Source: Pseudomonas orientalis
GTDB lineage: Bacteria; Pseudomonadota; Gammaproteobacteria; Pseudomonadales; Pseudomonadaceae
DNA: 64,000 bases
Direction of reading: 5' to 3'
Assembly: GCF_022807995.1 (NCBI RefSeq)
Contig: NZ_CP094351.1
Span: 2,573,001-2,637,000, forward strand
Shown here: piece by piece, positions 43,497-52,946 of the stretch
How positions within the stretch are numbered: the first letter of the stretch is position 1
Layout of the letters: each line of letters opens with the position of its first letter
The notes under the pieces: generated by a model
The model's database searches: none
Seen by the model: the letters and a program-made list of their open reading frames with translations, nothing else
Told to the model about the DNA's origin: nothing
Made by a program: the position numbers and the translations under genes

Positions 43497-44183
43497 TTAG
43501 CACAACCAATGTGGGAGGGGGCTTGCCCCCGATAGCGGTGGGTCAGTTGCCAACAAGCTGGCTGATACACCGCCATCGGGGGCAAGTCCCCTCCCACAGT
43601 TTGATTGGTGTTTGAAGTTAGATGTGTGCCAGGGCCTGAGGCCAGATCTGTCCGCGCCGCCTAACCTCAGCTGATTAGCACAACCCGTGTGGGAGGGGGC
43701 TTGCCCCCGATAGCGGTGGGTCAGTTGCCAATAAGCTGGCTGATCCACCGCCATCGGGGGCAAGCCCCCTCCCACAGTTTGATTGGTGTTTGAAGTTAGA
43801 TGTGTGCCAGGGCCTGAGGCCAGTTCTGCCCGCGCCGCCTGACCTCAGCTGATTAGCACAACCCGTGTGGGAGGGGCTTGCCCCCGATAGCGGTGGGTCA
43901 GTTGCCAACAAGCTGGCTGATCCACCGCCATCGGGGGCAAGCTCCCTCCCACAGTTTGATTGGTGTTTGAAGTTAGATGTGTGCCAGGGCCTGAGGCCAG
44001 ATCTGCCCGCGCCGCCTAACCTCAGCTGATTAGCACAACCCGTGTGGGAGGGGGCTTGCCCCCGATAGCGGTGGGTCAGTTGCCAACAAGCTGGCTGATA
44101 CACCGCCATCGGGGGCAAGCCCCCTCCCACAGTTTGATTGGTGTTTAAGGTTAGATGTGTGACAGGGCCTGGGCCAGATCTGC
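43497..44183. repeat. Four tandem 178-bp copies of the convergent intergenic region
   Basis: Copies start at 43501, 43679, 43857 and 44034 (periods 178, 178, 177). Each contains a REPIN (GTGTGGGAGGGGGCTTGCC ... complement), then TTTGATTGGTGTTTGAAGTT and a block (GATGTGTGCCAGGGCCTGAG, GCCAGATCTGCCCGCG) that is a degenerate copy of the 3' end of the lyase gene, then CTGATTAGCACAACC, which is the end of the OsmC-YcaO gene. The last copy grades into the true lyase 3' end. The whole junction has therefore been amplified in tandem. No gene lies in the stretch. Confidence 0.93.
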
Positions 44184-45317
44184 GCGCAAATCCTCTATAT
44201 CTTCAACCCCCACCGACAAGCGCACCAACCCGTCACCAATCCCCAACTGCGCTCGCGTCGCCGCCGGGATGCTCGCATGGGTCATGATCGCCGGGTGTTC
44301 GATCAGGCTTTCCACGCCGCCCAAGCTCTCGGCCAGGGCGAATATGTTTACGTTTTCCAGAAAGCGCGTAGCGCCGGCCAGGTCGCTGTTCAAGTCGACA
44401 GAAATCATCCCGCCAAACCCGTGCATCTGCCGTTTGGCCAGCTCGTGCTGCGGGTGGGATTCAAGGCCCGGGTAGTAAACCCGCGACACCTGCGGCTGCT
44501 GCTCCAGCCAGGCCGCCAGTTCCAGCGCGTTGCTGCAATGGCGCTCCATGCGCAGGGCCAGGGTTTTCACGCCGCGCAGGGTCAGGAATGCATCGAAGGG
44601 CCCGGCGATGGCACCCACCGAGTTTTGCAGGAAGCCCAGGCGTTCGGCCAGTTCCGGGTTGTCGCCGACGATGGCGATGCCGCCGATCACATCCGAATGG
44701 CCGTTCAGGTACTTGGTGGTGGAGTGCACGACGATATCGCACCCCAGCTCCAGCGGGCGCTGGATCCACGGGCTGGCGAAGGTATTGTCGGCCACGCACA
44801 GAATGCCTCGGGCGCGGCACACGCGGGCAATGGCGCTGAGGTCGGTAAGGCTCAGCAGCGGGTTGCTCGGCGTTTCCACCCAGACCATGCGCGTGTCGTC
44901 TTGCAGTGCCGCTTCGAAGGCCGACACGTCACTCAGGTCTACGTAGCTGAACCTGTGGCCGGCACTGCGCTGGCGCACCTTGTCGAACAGGCGGAAGCTG
45001 CCGCCATACAAGTCATTGCCGGAAACAATGTGCGCGCCGGCATCGAGCAACTCCAGCACCGTGGAAATCGCCGCCAGCCCCGAGGCGAACGCGAAGGCGT
45101 GGGTGCCGCCTTCAAGGTCGGCCACGCAACGCTCCAGGGCAAAGCGCGTGGGGTTGTGGGAGCGGCCGTAGTCGAAGCCTTTGTGCACGCCGGGGCTGTC
45201 TTGCAGGTAGGTGGAGTTGGCATAGATCGGCGGCATCAGCGCGCCCGTGGTCGGGTCGGGGGATTGTCCGGCGTGGATCACACGGGTGGCAAACGCGCTT
45301 TTATCGGGCTGGCTCAT
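44151..45317 (-). CDS. Cystathionine gamma-lyase (trans-sulfuration, PLP enzyme)
   Basis: A 388-residue PLP enzyme of the Cys/Met metabolism family. The PLP lysine lies in VVHSTTKYLNGHSDV (about residue 200); also visible are FASGLAAISTVLELL and the substrate arginine region near GDGLVRLSVGVEDIEDL. In tandem with a cystathionine beta-synthase (4-base ATGA overlap), it very probably cleaves cystathionine to cysteine, completing the reverse trans-sulfuration route from methionine, as with the PA0399/PA0400 pair of P. aeruginosa. It could be annotated metB/metC/mccB by similarity alone; the neighbour decides. Its 3' end has been copied into the downstream tandem repeats. Confidence 0.88.
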   Translation of the reverse strand: MSQPDKSAFATRVIHAGQSPDPTTGALMPPIYANSTYLQDSPGVHKGFDYGRSHNPTRFALERCVADLEGGTHAFAFASGLAAISTVLELLDAGAHIVSGNDLYGGSFRLFDKVRQRSAGHRFSYVDLSDVSAFEAALQDDTRMVWVETPSNPLLSLTDLSAIARVCRARGILCVADNTFASPWIQRPLELGCDIVVHSTTKYLNGHSDVIGGIAIVGDNPELAERLGFLQNSVGAIAGPFDAFLTLRGVKTLALRMERHCSNALELAAWLEQQPQVSRVYYPGLESHPQHELAKRQMHGFGGMISVDLNSDLAGATRFLENVNIFALAESLGGVESLIEHPAIMTHASIPAATRAQLGIGDGLVRLSVGVEDIEDLRADLAQALSHI

Positions 45318-46690
45318 GCAAGGGATCTCCGTAGATGGTTGAGCAGATCGACGCGGGTGATCAGGCCATGGAAGCCCGAGGCGTCGGCAATGATGGCGAC
45401 CAGGCCGCGATCCAGTTCCGCCTGCAGGTCCGCAAGGCTGGCACTGGGGGCCAGGGTGCGCGGGGTGCGGGTCATGGCGCTGGCCACGCTCATGGAAAAA
45501 TGCGTGGCGTCCTGATGCAGGCCCAGCAGCAGGTCGGACTCATCGATGACCCCCGCCAGTTGCTGGCCGTCGATCAATACCGGCAATTGCGAGACATCCG
45601 CCAGGCGCATGCGCTGGAAGGCGGTGAGCAGGGTGTCGTCGGGGCTGACGCTGATCACCCGGCCATCCTCGAAGCGGCGGGCGATCAGGTCGCGCAGGTC
45701 GCCGTAGTGCTTGTACTGCAACAGCCCGGCGTCGTTCATCCATTGGTCGTTATAGACCTTGGACAGGTAGCGCGTGCCGGTGTCGCAGACGAAGGTGACC
45801 ACACGCTTGGGCTCGGTCTGCTCGCGGCAATAGCGCAGCGCGGCGGCGAGCAGGGTGCCGGTGGACGAACCGCCCAGGATGCCTTCGGCCTTGAGCAGTT
45901 GGCGGGCATGGTCAAAGCTCTCTTCATCGCTGATGGAGTAGGCGTGGCGCACGCTGGACAGGTCGGCAATCGACGGAATGAAATCCTCACCGATGCCTTC
46001 CACCGCCCAGGAACCCGGGGTTTCAAGCTGACCGCTGCGGCTGTACTCGGCCATCACCGACCCCACCGGATCGGCGAGCACCATGGCCAGCTCAGGCTGC
46101 ACGCGCTTGAAGAACCGGGTCAGGCCGGTAAGGGTGCCGGCCGAGCCGACGCCCACCACGATCGCATCGACATCATGCTGGGTCTGCGCCCAGATCTCCG
46201 GTGCGGTGCTGGTTTCATGGGCCAGGGGATTGGCCGGGTTGTTGAACTGATCGGCAAAGAACGAGCCCGGAATACCCTTGGCCAGACGCGCCGCCACGTC
46301 CTGGTAATACTCGGGGTGGCCCTTGCCCACATCGGAGCGGGTGATATGCACCTCGGCACCCATGGCCTTCAGATGCAGCACTTTTTCCGTGGACATCTTG
46401 TCCGGCACCACCAGCACCACTCGATAGCCTTTGGCCCGCCCGACCAGCGCCAGGCCCAGGCCGGTGTTGCCGGCGGTGGCTTCGATAATGGTGCCGCCAG
46501 GGCGCAGGCGGCCATCGCGCTCGGCGGCGTCGATCATGGCCAGGCCGATACGGTCCTTGATCGAGCCACCGGGGTTTTGCGATTCAAGCTTGAGAAACAG
46601 CGTGCAAGGGCCGGTATCGAAGCGGCTGACCTTGACCAGCGGCGTGTTACCAATCAGTTCAAGTACGGCGGGGCGGGAGAGGGTAGGCAT
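45314..46690 (-). CDS. cbs: Cystathionine beta-synthase with CBS domains
   Basis: A 458-residue cytoplasmic PLP enzyme that condenses homocysteine and serine to cystathionine. The catalytic domain spans residues 1-330: the PLP lysine in NPGGSIKDRIG (about 46), EATAGNTGLGLALV, and the phosphate-binding VGVGSAGTLTGL. The C-terminal 120 residues form a Bateman module of two CBS motifs (VISVSPDDTLLTAFQRM; TLAPSASLADLQAEL). The heme-binding N-terminal extension of animal CBS is absent. First gene of a two-gene operon with the lyase. Confidence 0.92.
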   Translation of the reverse strand: MPTLSRPAVLELIGNTPLVKVSRFDTGPCTLFLKLESQNPGGSIKDRIGLAMIDAAERDGRLRPGGTIIEATAGNTGLGLALVGRAKGYRVVLVVPDKMSTEKVLHLKAMGAEVHITRSDVGKGHPEYYQDVAARLAKGIPGSFFADQFNNPANPLAHETSTAPEIWAQTQHDVDAIVVGVGSAGTLTGLTRFFKRVQPELAMVLADPVGSVMAEYSRSGQLETPGSWAVEGIGEDFIPSIADLSSVRHAYSISDEESFDHARQLLKAEGILGGSSTGTLLAAALRYCREQTEPKRVVTFVCDTGTRYLSKVYNDQWMNDAGLLQYKHYGDLRDLIARRFEDGRVISVSPDDTLLTAFQRMRLADVSQLPVLIDGQQLAGVIDESDLLLGLHQDATHFSMSVASAMTRTPRTLAPSASLADLQAELDRGLVAIIADASGFHGLITRVDLLNHLRRSLA

Positions 46691-46999
46691 GTCGTCACCT
46701 GGTTACGGGATGGGCACAGGGTGGGGGACAGCAAATCACAGCATGGCTTGAAACATAGGCCGGTATCGCCAGGCTCGCAACCGGGCGGTCCGATGCATGA
46801 CTTTTTTTGGCGCATGGGCGATGAAAGAGGAGAGGGGGCTGGTGGAGATCAAATGTGGGAGCGCACGAGCTTTAGCGAGGCCGCGATGGCGGCGGCACGG
46901 CTGGCATCTATGTTGCCTGACCCACCGCCATCGCGGCCTCGCCAAGGCTCGTGCGCTCCCACATCAGCCCCCGTAATGGCAGGAGAGCAACGCCCGCAC
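46691..46999. other. Gene-free region between cbs and an MFS gene
   Basis: No gene. Contains the long inverted repeat at 46854-46964 and, to its left, the presumed promoter region of cbs, without a convincing consensus. Confidence 0.6.
46854..46964. repeat. Long REPIN of a third class
   Basis: Two 40-base arms, beginning ATGTGGGAGCGCACGAGC and ending GCTCGTGCGCTCCCACAT, identical at 38 of 40 positions when one is complemented, around a 31-base loop. It differs in sequence from the other REPINs of the window. Confidence 0.88.
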
Positions 47000-48184
47000 T
47001 CAGGCTTCCACGGCCTCCCCGCAAGCGCGAGCATCCGCCCGCCGCGAACGCCAGCTCAAACCCAGCACCATCAGCAAACCCAGGCCTGCCATCAGCGCAC
47101 CGGCCAGGGAAATGGCCGGATAGCCCAGCCCCGCATTGATCACCGCACCACCCAACGCCGCGCCAATCGCATTACCGAAATTGAACGCACCAATATTCAT
47201 CGCCGAGGCCAGGTTAGGCGCATCCTTAGCGGCCTCCATCACACGCATCTGCAACGGCGGCACCAGGGCAAAACTCGCAGCGCCCCACAGCAGGATCGAC
47301 AGCGCGGCAGGCAGCGGCCATTGCATCAGCACCGAGAAGGCCAGCAGCACGGCAATCAACACCACCAGCGACGTGATGAGCGTACGGTCCACCGAACGGT
47401 CGGCCGACTTGCCGCCCCACACGTTGCCCAAGGTTAGCCCGATGCCGAACAGCACAAGCATCCCGGTAACGAAGTTGGTCGACGCGTGGGTGACATCCCG
47501 CAAAATAGGCGCGATGTAAGTGAACACCGTAAACATCGCACTGGAGCCCACCACAGTCAGCGCCAACGCCGCCAGCACCGGCCCGCGACCCAGCACGCGA
47601 ATCTCCGCCATCATGCTGCCACCCTTGGGCGCGGGCGCATTGGGCAGTGCCCACCAGAGTGCGGCCATGACCACTGCGCCGAGCCCACTGATGCCCCAGA
47701 ACGCCGTGCGCCAGCCAAAGTTCTCACCAAACCAGGTTGCCAGCGGCACGCCCCCGATGGTTGCCAGCGTCAGCCCCATGAACATCGCGGCGACAGCTCC
47801 CGCGCGCTTCTCGGGCGCCACCAGGCTTGCGGCCACAATCGAGCCGATCCCAAAGAACGCCCCGTGATTGAGCGACGTCACCAGCCTGGCGATCATCAGC
47901 GTCTGGTAGTTGGTGGCCAGCGCCGACAGCAGATTGCCCAGGGTGAAAATCGCCATCAGCCCGATCAGCAGATAGCGGCGCGGCACCCTGGCCGTCGCCA
48001 GCGTCATGATCGGCGCACCAATCAGCACGCCCATCGCGTAGGCACTCACCAACAGCCCGGCGGCGGGAATGGAAACGCCAAGATCGGCGGCAATACCGGG
48101 CAACATGCCCATGGGTGCAAACTCGGTGACCCCGATGCCAAAGGCACCGATGGACAACGCTACAAGGGGGGGATTGATACGCAT
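47000..48184 (-). CDS. MFS transporter, DHA1 family (AraJ/YdhP-like)
   Basis: A 394-residue inner-membrane protein with about 12 helices. The opening ALSIGAFGIGVTEFAPMGMLPGIAADLGVSIPAAGLLVSAYAMGV and the cytoplasmic loop LIGLMAIFTLGNLLSALATNY are typical of drug:H+ antiporters of the AraJ type. Divergent from a LysR gene 94 bases away that probably controls it. Substrate unknown; an efflux role is likely. Confidence 0.85.
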   Translation of the reverse strand: MRINPPLVALSIGAFGIGVTEFAPMGMLPGIAADLGVSIPAAGLLVSAYAMGVLIGAPIMTLATARVPRRYLLIGLMAIFTLGNLLSALATNYQTLMIARLVTSLNHGAFFGIGSIVAASLVAPEKRAGAVAAMFMGLTLATIGGVPLATWFGENFGWRTAFWGISGLGAVVMAALWWALPNAPAPKGGSMMAEIRVLGRGPVLAALALTVVGSSAMFTVFTYIAPILRDVTHASTNFVTGMLVLFGIGLTLGNVWGGKSADRSVDRTLITSLVVLIAVLLAFSVLMQWPLPAALSILLWGAASFALVPPLQMRVMEAAKDAPNLASAMNIGAFNFGNAIGAALGGAVINAGLGYPAISLAGALMAGLGLLMVLGLSWRSRRADARACGEAVEA

Positions 48185-48278
48185 GGTTGACTCCTGATCT
48201 GTGTGCCGAATGCTACAATCCAGCCTTTTCCAGCAGTAGCCCTCGGTTGGGAACTACACCTTTGCGCAGGAGGCAAAA

Positions 48279-49175
48279 ATGGACATAGGCGGTCGATCAG
48301 GCGAGATGGAGGTGTTCACCCTGGTCGCCGAGCACGGCAGCCTGTCCGGCGCGGCGCGTGCCCTGGGGCTGACGCCATCGTCCATCAGCCGCATCATCAC
48401 CCGCACCGAACAGCGCATCGGCACCCGGCTGCTGCTGCGCACCACCCGCGCCATCACGTTCACCGCCGAAGGTGAAGCCTACCTGCGCGGCGCGCGACGC
48501 ATCCTCGCGGACATGGCCGAAGTCGAAGACGCCATCACCGACCAGGGCGCCCCACGCGGGCGCCTGCGAGTCAGCGCAGCACTGGCCCATGGCCGCATGA
48601 CCATCGTCCCACTGATCGCCGCCTTCAGCGCCCGCTATCCCGCCATCGTGGTCGACCTGATGCTCGGCGATGAAGTGGTGGACATCCTCGGCGGCCAGGC
48701 AGACGTGGCCATCCGCTTCGGCCCACTCCCCGACAGCCCCTTGACCGCCCGGCACATCGGCTCCACCGGCCAAGTCATCGTCGCTTCCCCGGACTACCTG
48801 GCCCGGCATGGCACCCCCGTGACGCCGCAGGATCTACTTCAGCACAACTGCCTGCGCTTCAACTTCCGTCGGGCAGCTCCCGACTGGCCGTTTCGCATGG
48901 ACGGGCGGGAGTTTTCATTGAAGGTGGCGGGAACCATTGAGGGCAATAGTGGCGAGGCATTGGCGCAATTGGCGAAGCTGGGGGCGGGGATTGCACGGGT
49001 AGGGACGTTCAGCGTGGCGCAGGATCTTGAACGCGGGGACTTGGTGCCGTTGCTTGAGGCTTATAACCCGGGGGATGTGGAGCCGATTCATGCGGTGTTT
49101 GTGGGCGGCACGGCGATGCCGGCGCGGGTGAGGGCGTTCGTAGATTTTTTGGTGGAGCGGCTTGGGGTGCGATAG
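48279..49175 (+). CDS. LysR-type transcriptional regulator
   Basis: A 298-residue regulator. Helix-turn-helix at residues 10-48 (MEVFTLVAEHGSLSGAARALGLTPSSISRIITRTEQRIG), effector-binding domain from about 90 (PRGRLRVSAALAHGRMTIVPLIAAF). AGGAGG lies six bases before the ATG, an excellent ribosome binding site. Divergent from the DHA1 transporter, its likely target. Confidence 0.9.
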   Translation: MDIGGRSGEMEVFTLVAEHGSLSGAARALGLTPSSISRIITRTEQRIGTRLLLRTTRAITFTAEGEAYLRGARRILADMAEVEDAITDQGAPRGRLRVSAALAHGRMTIVPLIAAFSARYPAIVVDLMLGDEVVDILGGQADVAIRFGPLPDSPLTARHIGSTGQVIVASPDYLARHGTPVTPQDLLQHNCLRFNFRRAAPDWPFRMDGREFSLKVAGTIEGNSGEALAQLAKLGAGIARVGTFSVAQDLERGDLVPLLEAYNPGDVEPIHAVFVGGTAMPARVRAFVDFLVERLGVR

Positions 49176-49234
49176 CGGCCTGTCGTGGACGCTCCTTCAA
49201 CCGGCATAAGCCGACAGAGCAGGCGTACCGAACG

Positions 49235-50182
49235 TCAGAACTCCGCCCCTGGCGGATGACCGAAATACGCCTTATACGCATGATTGAAGTTGGCAGGGTT
49301 GGCGTAGCCCAGGCGGTGGGCAATCTGGGCCACGTGCCATTTGCGCTGGCGCAGCAGGTTGCGCGCCAGTTCCAGGCGTTGTTGGCGCACGTAATCAAGC
49401 ATCGACTGGCCGTACACCCGGCTGAAGGCACGTCTGAGGGTGGTTTCACCCACGCCCAGTTCCCGTGCCAGCGCCAGAGTGCCGGGTGGGTTCATCAGGT
49501 TGGCGTCGAGCTTGAAGCGTGCTTCGTGTGCCAGGTCCGAATGGCTGCGCAACGCGGCCACGGGGTTGGCCGGCTGTGGCGCCAGGTGCGTCGCCAGCTC
49601 GACCAGCACGGCCAGGCTCAGGCTTTCCTGATTCAGCCGTTCCAACGTCCCCTGGTAGGGCGAGTGATAAAGGCGCTCGAACAAACGCCCGACGACACGG
49701 CAGCCGTGCAGTTGTGAAAAGTGCATGCCATCGTCGAGCAGCCTGGCCAGCGATTGCAGTGACGGGTCTTCTTCGGCCAATTCGCGCAGATAGTCGCCGC
49801 CGATGCGCAGCCCGGCCATGCGCGCACGGCTGCCGGCGGGCATCTGGTCCATGGCTTCCATGCTTTCGCTCAAGCCCAGCACATTAGGCGCGCCGAGGGT
49901 GTATTCATTTAGGCGACCGTCTACCCGATGCTGCCATTGCCCACCCAGTACCTGCACGATGCACACGCTGTCGGGCAGCACCTTGTGGATGCGTAACGGT
50001 TCGGGGAACTGCAAATCGCAGTCGAAATACTGCAGGTGCGACCGCACCGTCTGCGCGCGGTAATGGCCGATCGCGCTGCCCATGACCTGCCGCGCGCTGG
50101 CATCGAATACACCGGCCTGGTCCAGGGCCTCTGGATGATCGAAGCAGAAGTGGGTGTCCAGATAGGGGTTGCGGCGGTGCAT
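49235..50182 (-). CDS. AraC-family regulator
   Basis: A 315-residue regulator. The N-terminal two-thirds is a sensor domain of unrecognised ligand (VLGGQWQHRVDGRLNEYTLG is cupin-like). The C-terminal ~100 residues hold the double helix-turn-helix (GTLALARELGVGETTLRRAFSRVYG; HVAQIAHRLGYANPANFNHAYKAYFG). The C-terminal layout resembles PchR-like activators. ATG at 50182 preferred over the TTG two codons upstream. It points towards the LysR gene (convergent) and away from the secreted-protein/M48 operon, with 173 bases between the divergent starts. Confidence 0.87.
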   Translation of the reverse strand: MHRRNPYLDTHFCFDHPEALDQAGVFDASARQVMGSAIGHYRAQTVRSHLQYFDCDLQFPEPLRIHKVLPDSVCIVQVLGGQWQHRVDGRLNEYTLGAPNVLGLSESMEAMDQMPAGSRARMAGLRIGGDYLRELAEEDPSLQSLARLLDDGMHFSQLHGCRVVGRLFERLYHSPYQGTLERLNQESLSLAVLVELATHLAPQPANPVAALRSHSDLAHEARFKLDANLMNPPGTLALARELGVGETTLRRAFSRVYGQSMLDYVRQQRLELARNLLRQRKWHVAQIAHRLGYANPANFNHAYKAYFGHPPGAEF

Positions 50183-50355
50183 TGGCAAAAGCGTCCGTCA
50201 GGGCTGGTGGGCGGCGTTGCATGATATCGACATCGGGCCGCCCGAGCAGTTGTTGTGAGTCACGGCCTTATTGTTGTGCGCCGCGGCCGGACCGCTTGGC
50301 AGGCGTCGGCGCTTTGATTTCAATGGTCGGCTTTGAACTGTCGAGGAAGCCATAA

Positions 50356-50784
50356 ATGTTGATGTATCGCAAGTGGGCAGCGCTGCTGGGCTTGGTTCTG
50401 GCCGTGATCGCGGGGGTCGCCCATGCTGAAAATCGCCCGGAAGTCGCGGAAAAAGTGCTGGCCTATGCTGGCGAAGGCGGCGTGAAAATATGGACCCTGC
50501 GCATCGGTGCGCGCGGTGACAATCAGGCGCTGGTGCAGGTAGAGGGTGTGGACCATGACTGGAACATGAAGATCCAGAAGATGGCCGTGGAAAAGACCAG
50601 CAAGGACACCCGCTATTCCACCACCGTGGACGGCCAGAAATTCGTGGTGCTGGTGCTGCAGCAAGGCTGGGGCGAGCTGTACCTGCCTGGCGAATCGCAG
50701 GCGCTGAACGTCGGCTATGACGAGTTCCTGTCCAGCCAAGGCAATGCACAGGCTTTTCTGACCGATTACTTGCAGGCCAACTGA
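50356..50784 (+). CDS. Small exported hypothetical protein
   Basis: A 142-residue protein with a signal peptide (MLMYRKWAALLGLVLAVIAGVAHA-ENRP, cleavage near 24). The mature part is a compact beta-rich domain (KIWTLRIGARGDNQALVQVEG; GQKFVVLVLQQGWGELYLPG). GAGGAAG precedes the ATG. First gene of an apparent operon with an M48 peptidase (3 bases apart) and a membrane protein. Perhaps a periplasmic substrate or partner of the peptidase; not recognised. Confidence 0.7.
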   Translation: MLMYRKWAALLGLVLAVIAGVAHAENRPEVAEKVLAYAGEGGVKIWTLRIGARGDNQALVQVEGVDHDWNMKIQKMAVEKTSKDTRYSTTVDGQKFVVLVLQQGWGELYLPGESQALNVGYDEFLSSQGNAQAFLTDYLQAN

Positions 50785-50787
50785 GCC

Positions 50788-52149
50788 ATGGGCCGATTCG
50801 CGCGGTGGTCGTGGCCGCTGATGATGTTGCTGCTGCCGCTCGTACTGATGGGCTGGGCCAGTGTGCAAGGCGGGCGGGTCGATGACGTGCTGCGCGAAAC
50901 ACAGGGTATGGGCAGCGACTACGCCTGGCTGCGCGTGCGTCAGGTGCTGGCGGGGCTGGCCTACTGGCTGGCCCTCGCCGCGTTGGTGGCCGGGCCTGCG
51001 ACGTGGCTCAAGCTGAGGCTGGATGCCTGGCGCGCGCTGAAGTCCCGGGATTTTCTCTACGACCGCCTGTTCCTCTGCTGGCGTGCCTTGGGGCATTGGC
51101 TGGTGGCGTACACCGGGCTGTTGGTGGGCGCGTTGGCCCTGAGCCTGGTGTATGAACTGAGCTGGGGCTGGGACCACTTCAAGGCCGGTGGCGCGTTCAT
51201 GCTGGTGGTGGCAGTGCCGCTGATTGCGGTGCTGTGGGCGGGATGTTTGTTGATCGGGCGTCTGCGCCAGCGATGGCATGCCCTGGATAGCCCGTCCTCG
51301 GCGCTTCTGGGGCAACGGATCGGGCGTGACAAGGCCCCGGCCTTGTGGGCGTGGATTGAACAACTGGCCACCGCCACCTGCGCGCCGGTACCCGACCATA
51401 TCGTGGTGGGCATCGACCAATCGTTTTTCGTCACCAGCGTCAATGTGGTCCTGCAACCGGCCTGCGACTTGCTCTGCGGGCGTACCCTGTACCTGCCGCT
51501 GACCTACCTCTCGACCCTGAGCCAGGCCGAGACCGCGTCGATCATCGGTCATGAGCTGGGCCATTTCAGCCGCCGCGATACCGAGCGCGGCAGCGAGATC
51601 GGTGCGCAGTTCAGCCTGATGTGCCTGCACTTTGCGTTTATTCGTGCCGAGGATGCCGACCCGGCCTGGATCGAGCGCCCGGCGATCTGGATGACGCAAC
51701 GTTTCCTGCATTACTTTCAACTGGCGGTGCATCACTGGGGCCGCGCTCAGGAATTGGTCGCGGATCGGGTAGGCGGCAACATCGGCGGTGAGCGCCTGTT
51801 CTGCCAGGCGCTGTTACGGGTGATCGCGTTGGACGCTGAAATCGCCACGCTGCTCGCCGAGCGTCACTCCAACCTGATCCAGGCCCTGGCCGACCACCTG
51901 AGCCACACGCCGTTGCGCCTGAACGAGGCGGCGCTGGACCATGCCATCGCGCACCCTTTCGATACACACCCGCCGACGGCATTACGCCTCCAGCAGCTTT
52001 GCGTAACGCTGGATGAGGCACTGCTGGCCGAGGCCACCCGCGTGCCCACCGAGCACGACCGACACTGGTTCAGCCAACTTACCCGTACGGCGTCGCCGGC
52101 TGCCACGCAGCCCGAATCGCCGCCGATACCAACCGTCCAAGGAGAATGA
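50788..52149 (+). CDS. M48-family membrane metallopeptidase
   Basis: A 453-residue protein with several N-terminal membrane helices (SWPLMMLLLPLVLMGWA; VLAGLAYWLALAALVAGPATWL; GHWLVAYTGLLVGALALSLVYEL; GGAFMLVVAVPLIAVLWAGCLLI) followed by a zinc peptidase domain: HELGH in ASIIGHELGHFSRRD (about 252-257) and the third ligand in RAQELVADRVGG. This is the HtpX/Ste24-like layout with the active site on the cytoplasmic side or in the bilayer. Substrates are probably damaged or specific membrane proteins. Central gene of a three-gene operon. Confidence 0.87.
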   Translation: MGRFARWSWPLMMLLLPLVLMGWASVQGGRVDDVLRETQGMGSDYAWLRVRQVLAGLAYWLALAALVAGPATWLKLRLDAWRALKSRDFLYDRLFLCWRALGHWLVAYTGLLVGALALSLVYELSWGWDHFKAGGAFMLVVAVPLIAVLWAGCLLIGRLRQRWHALDSPSSALLGQRIGRDKAPALWAWIEQLATATCAPVPDHIVVGIDQSFFVTSVNVVLQPACDLLCGRTLYLPLTYLSTLSQAETASIIGHELGHFSRRDTERGSEIGAQFSLMCLHFAFIRAEDADPAWIERPAIWMTQRFLHYFQLAVHHWGRAQELVADRVGGNIGGERLFCQALLRVIALDAEIATLLAERHSNLIQALADHLSHTPLRLNEAALDHAIAHPFDTHPPTALRLQQLCVTLDEALLAEATRVPTEHDRHWFSQLTRTASPAATQPESPPIPTVQGE

Positions 52150-52152
52150 CCC

Positions 52153-52821
52153 ATGACCCAACCCTTCGACCCGCTGTCGGATCTCGCCAGCTCACTCAGC
52201 CAGGAATATGCCGACTCCCGCGACGCCCAGCGCGAGCGTGCGATGGCCGAACTCGAGCAGGTTATCCAGCGCGTACCCGAGCAGACCGAATTCACCAACT
52301 CACGCCGGTACAAGGTGCGCGGCCCGCTGTTTTTGCTGATTGCCCTGGGCTTGCTGGGGTACGGCCTGAATCGCGGGACCACCGGCCTGGCCGTGTGTGC
52401 CGCGGTGATGGCGGTTGTGTTTGTATTGATGACTTGGCAGCACCGCAACGCCGGGCAACACGCGTTCATGCGCTTGACCCGCCGCCAGCTGTTTGTGGAC
52501 ACCCTGAGCGCACCGTTGAATCTGGTGGACATTGTCGACGTGTCCGTCGGTGAGGAAGGCTGGCTGACGGTGCAGAAACTGATGTTGCGGCCCGATGCGC
52601 CCCTGCCTGTTCATCGCTCCGCGCGACAGCTGTTCGGCAACCAGGCCCTGGCCCTGAAAAAGCCCCAGCCGCAGATCCGCATCCAATCTGCCGGCCTGAT
52701 GCATGAGGGCGTTACCCTGGATTGCGACCAGGCCGCACACATCCTCGACGCCTATTGCAAAGCCGCCCACGCGCAACAACATCTTGATGCGCTGCGCCAG
52801 GGCACTCGGCGCGATTGCTGA
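52153..52821 (+). CDS. Membrane protein of unknown function
   Basis: A 222-residue protein with a charged N-terminal helix (residues 1-50, QEYADSRDAQRERAMAELEQVI), two adjacent membrane helices (GPLFLLIALGLLGYGLN; GLAVCAAVMAVVFVLMTWQ) and a soluble C-terminal part. It starts 3 bases after the M48 gene, with AAGGAGAATGACCC spanning that gene's stop as the ribosome binding site. Likely co-operates with the peptidase; function unknown. Confidence 0.72.
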   Translation: MTQPFDPLSDLASSLSQEYADSRDAQRERAMAELEQVIQRVPEQTEFTNSRRYKVRGPLFLLIALGLLGYGLNRGTTGLAVCAAVMAVVFVLMTWQHRNAGQHAFMRLTRRQLFVDTLSAPLNLVDIVDVSVGEEGWLTVQKLMLRPDAPLPVHRSARQLFGNQALALKKPQPQIRIQSAGLMHEGVTLDCDQAAHILDAYCKAAHAQQHLDALRQGTRRDC

Positions 52822-52855
52822 GCGGTTGTACGGTGAAAAACGGGTCATGAAATCA

Positions 52856-52893
52856 GGGGCAGACCACACTTTAGCTAGTGGTGGTCTGACCCC
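52856..52893. terminator. GGGGCAGACCAC hairpin after the M48 operon
   Basis: GGGGCAGACCAC (52856-52867) pairs with GTGGTCTGACCCC (52881-52893) with one bulged base. It lies between the convergent membrane-protein and ankyrin-like genes and could terminate either, although no U-run follows. The sequence recurs in part at 53630 and 60881. Confidence 0.5.
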
Positions 52894-52946
52894 GTTTGTC
52901 TGGCCCACGCACGTATGCGATGGGCAAGGCCGAGAGACCGGGCATT

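Noticed and set aside
43501..44150. CRISPR or IS-like array in the 178-bp repeats
   Set aside because: The units include REPINs and copies of flanking gene ends, with no unique spacers and no transposase.
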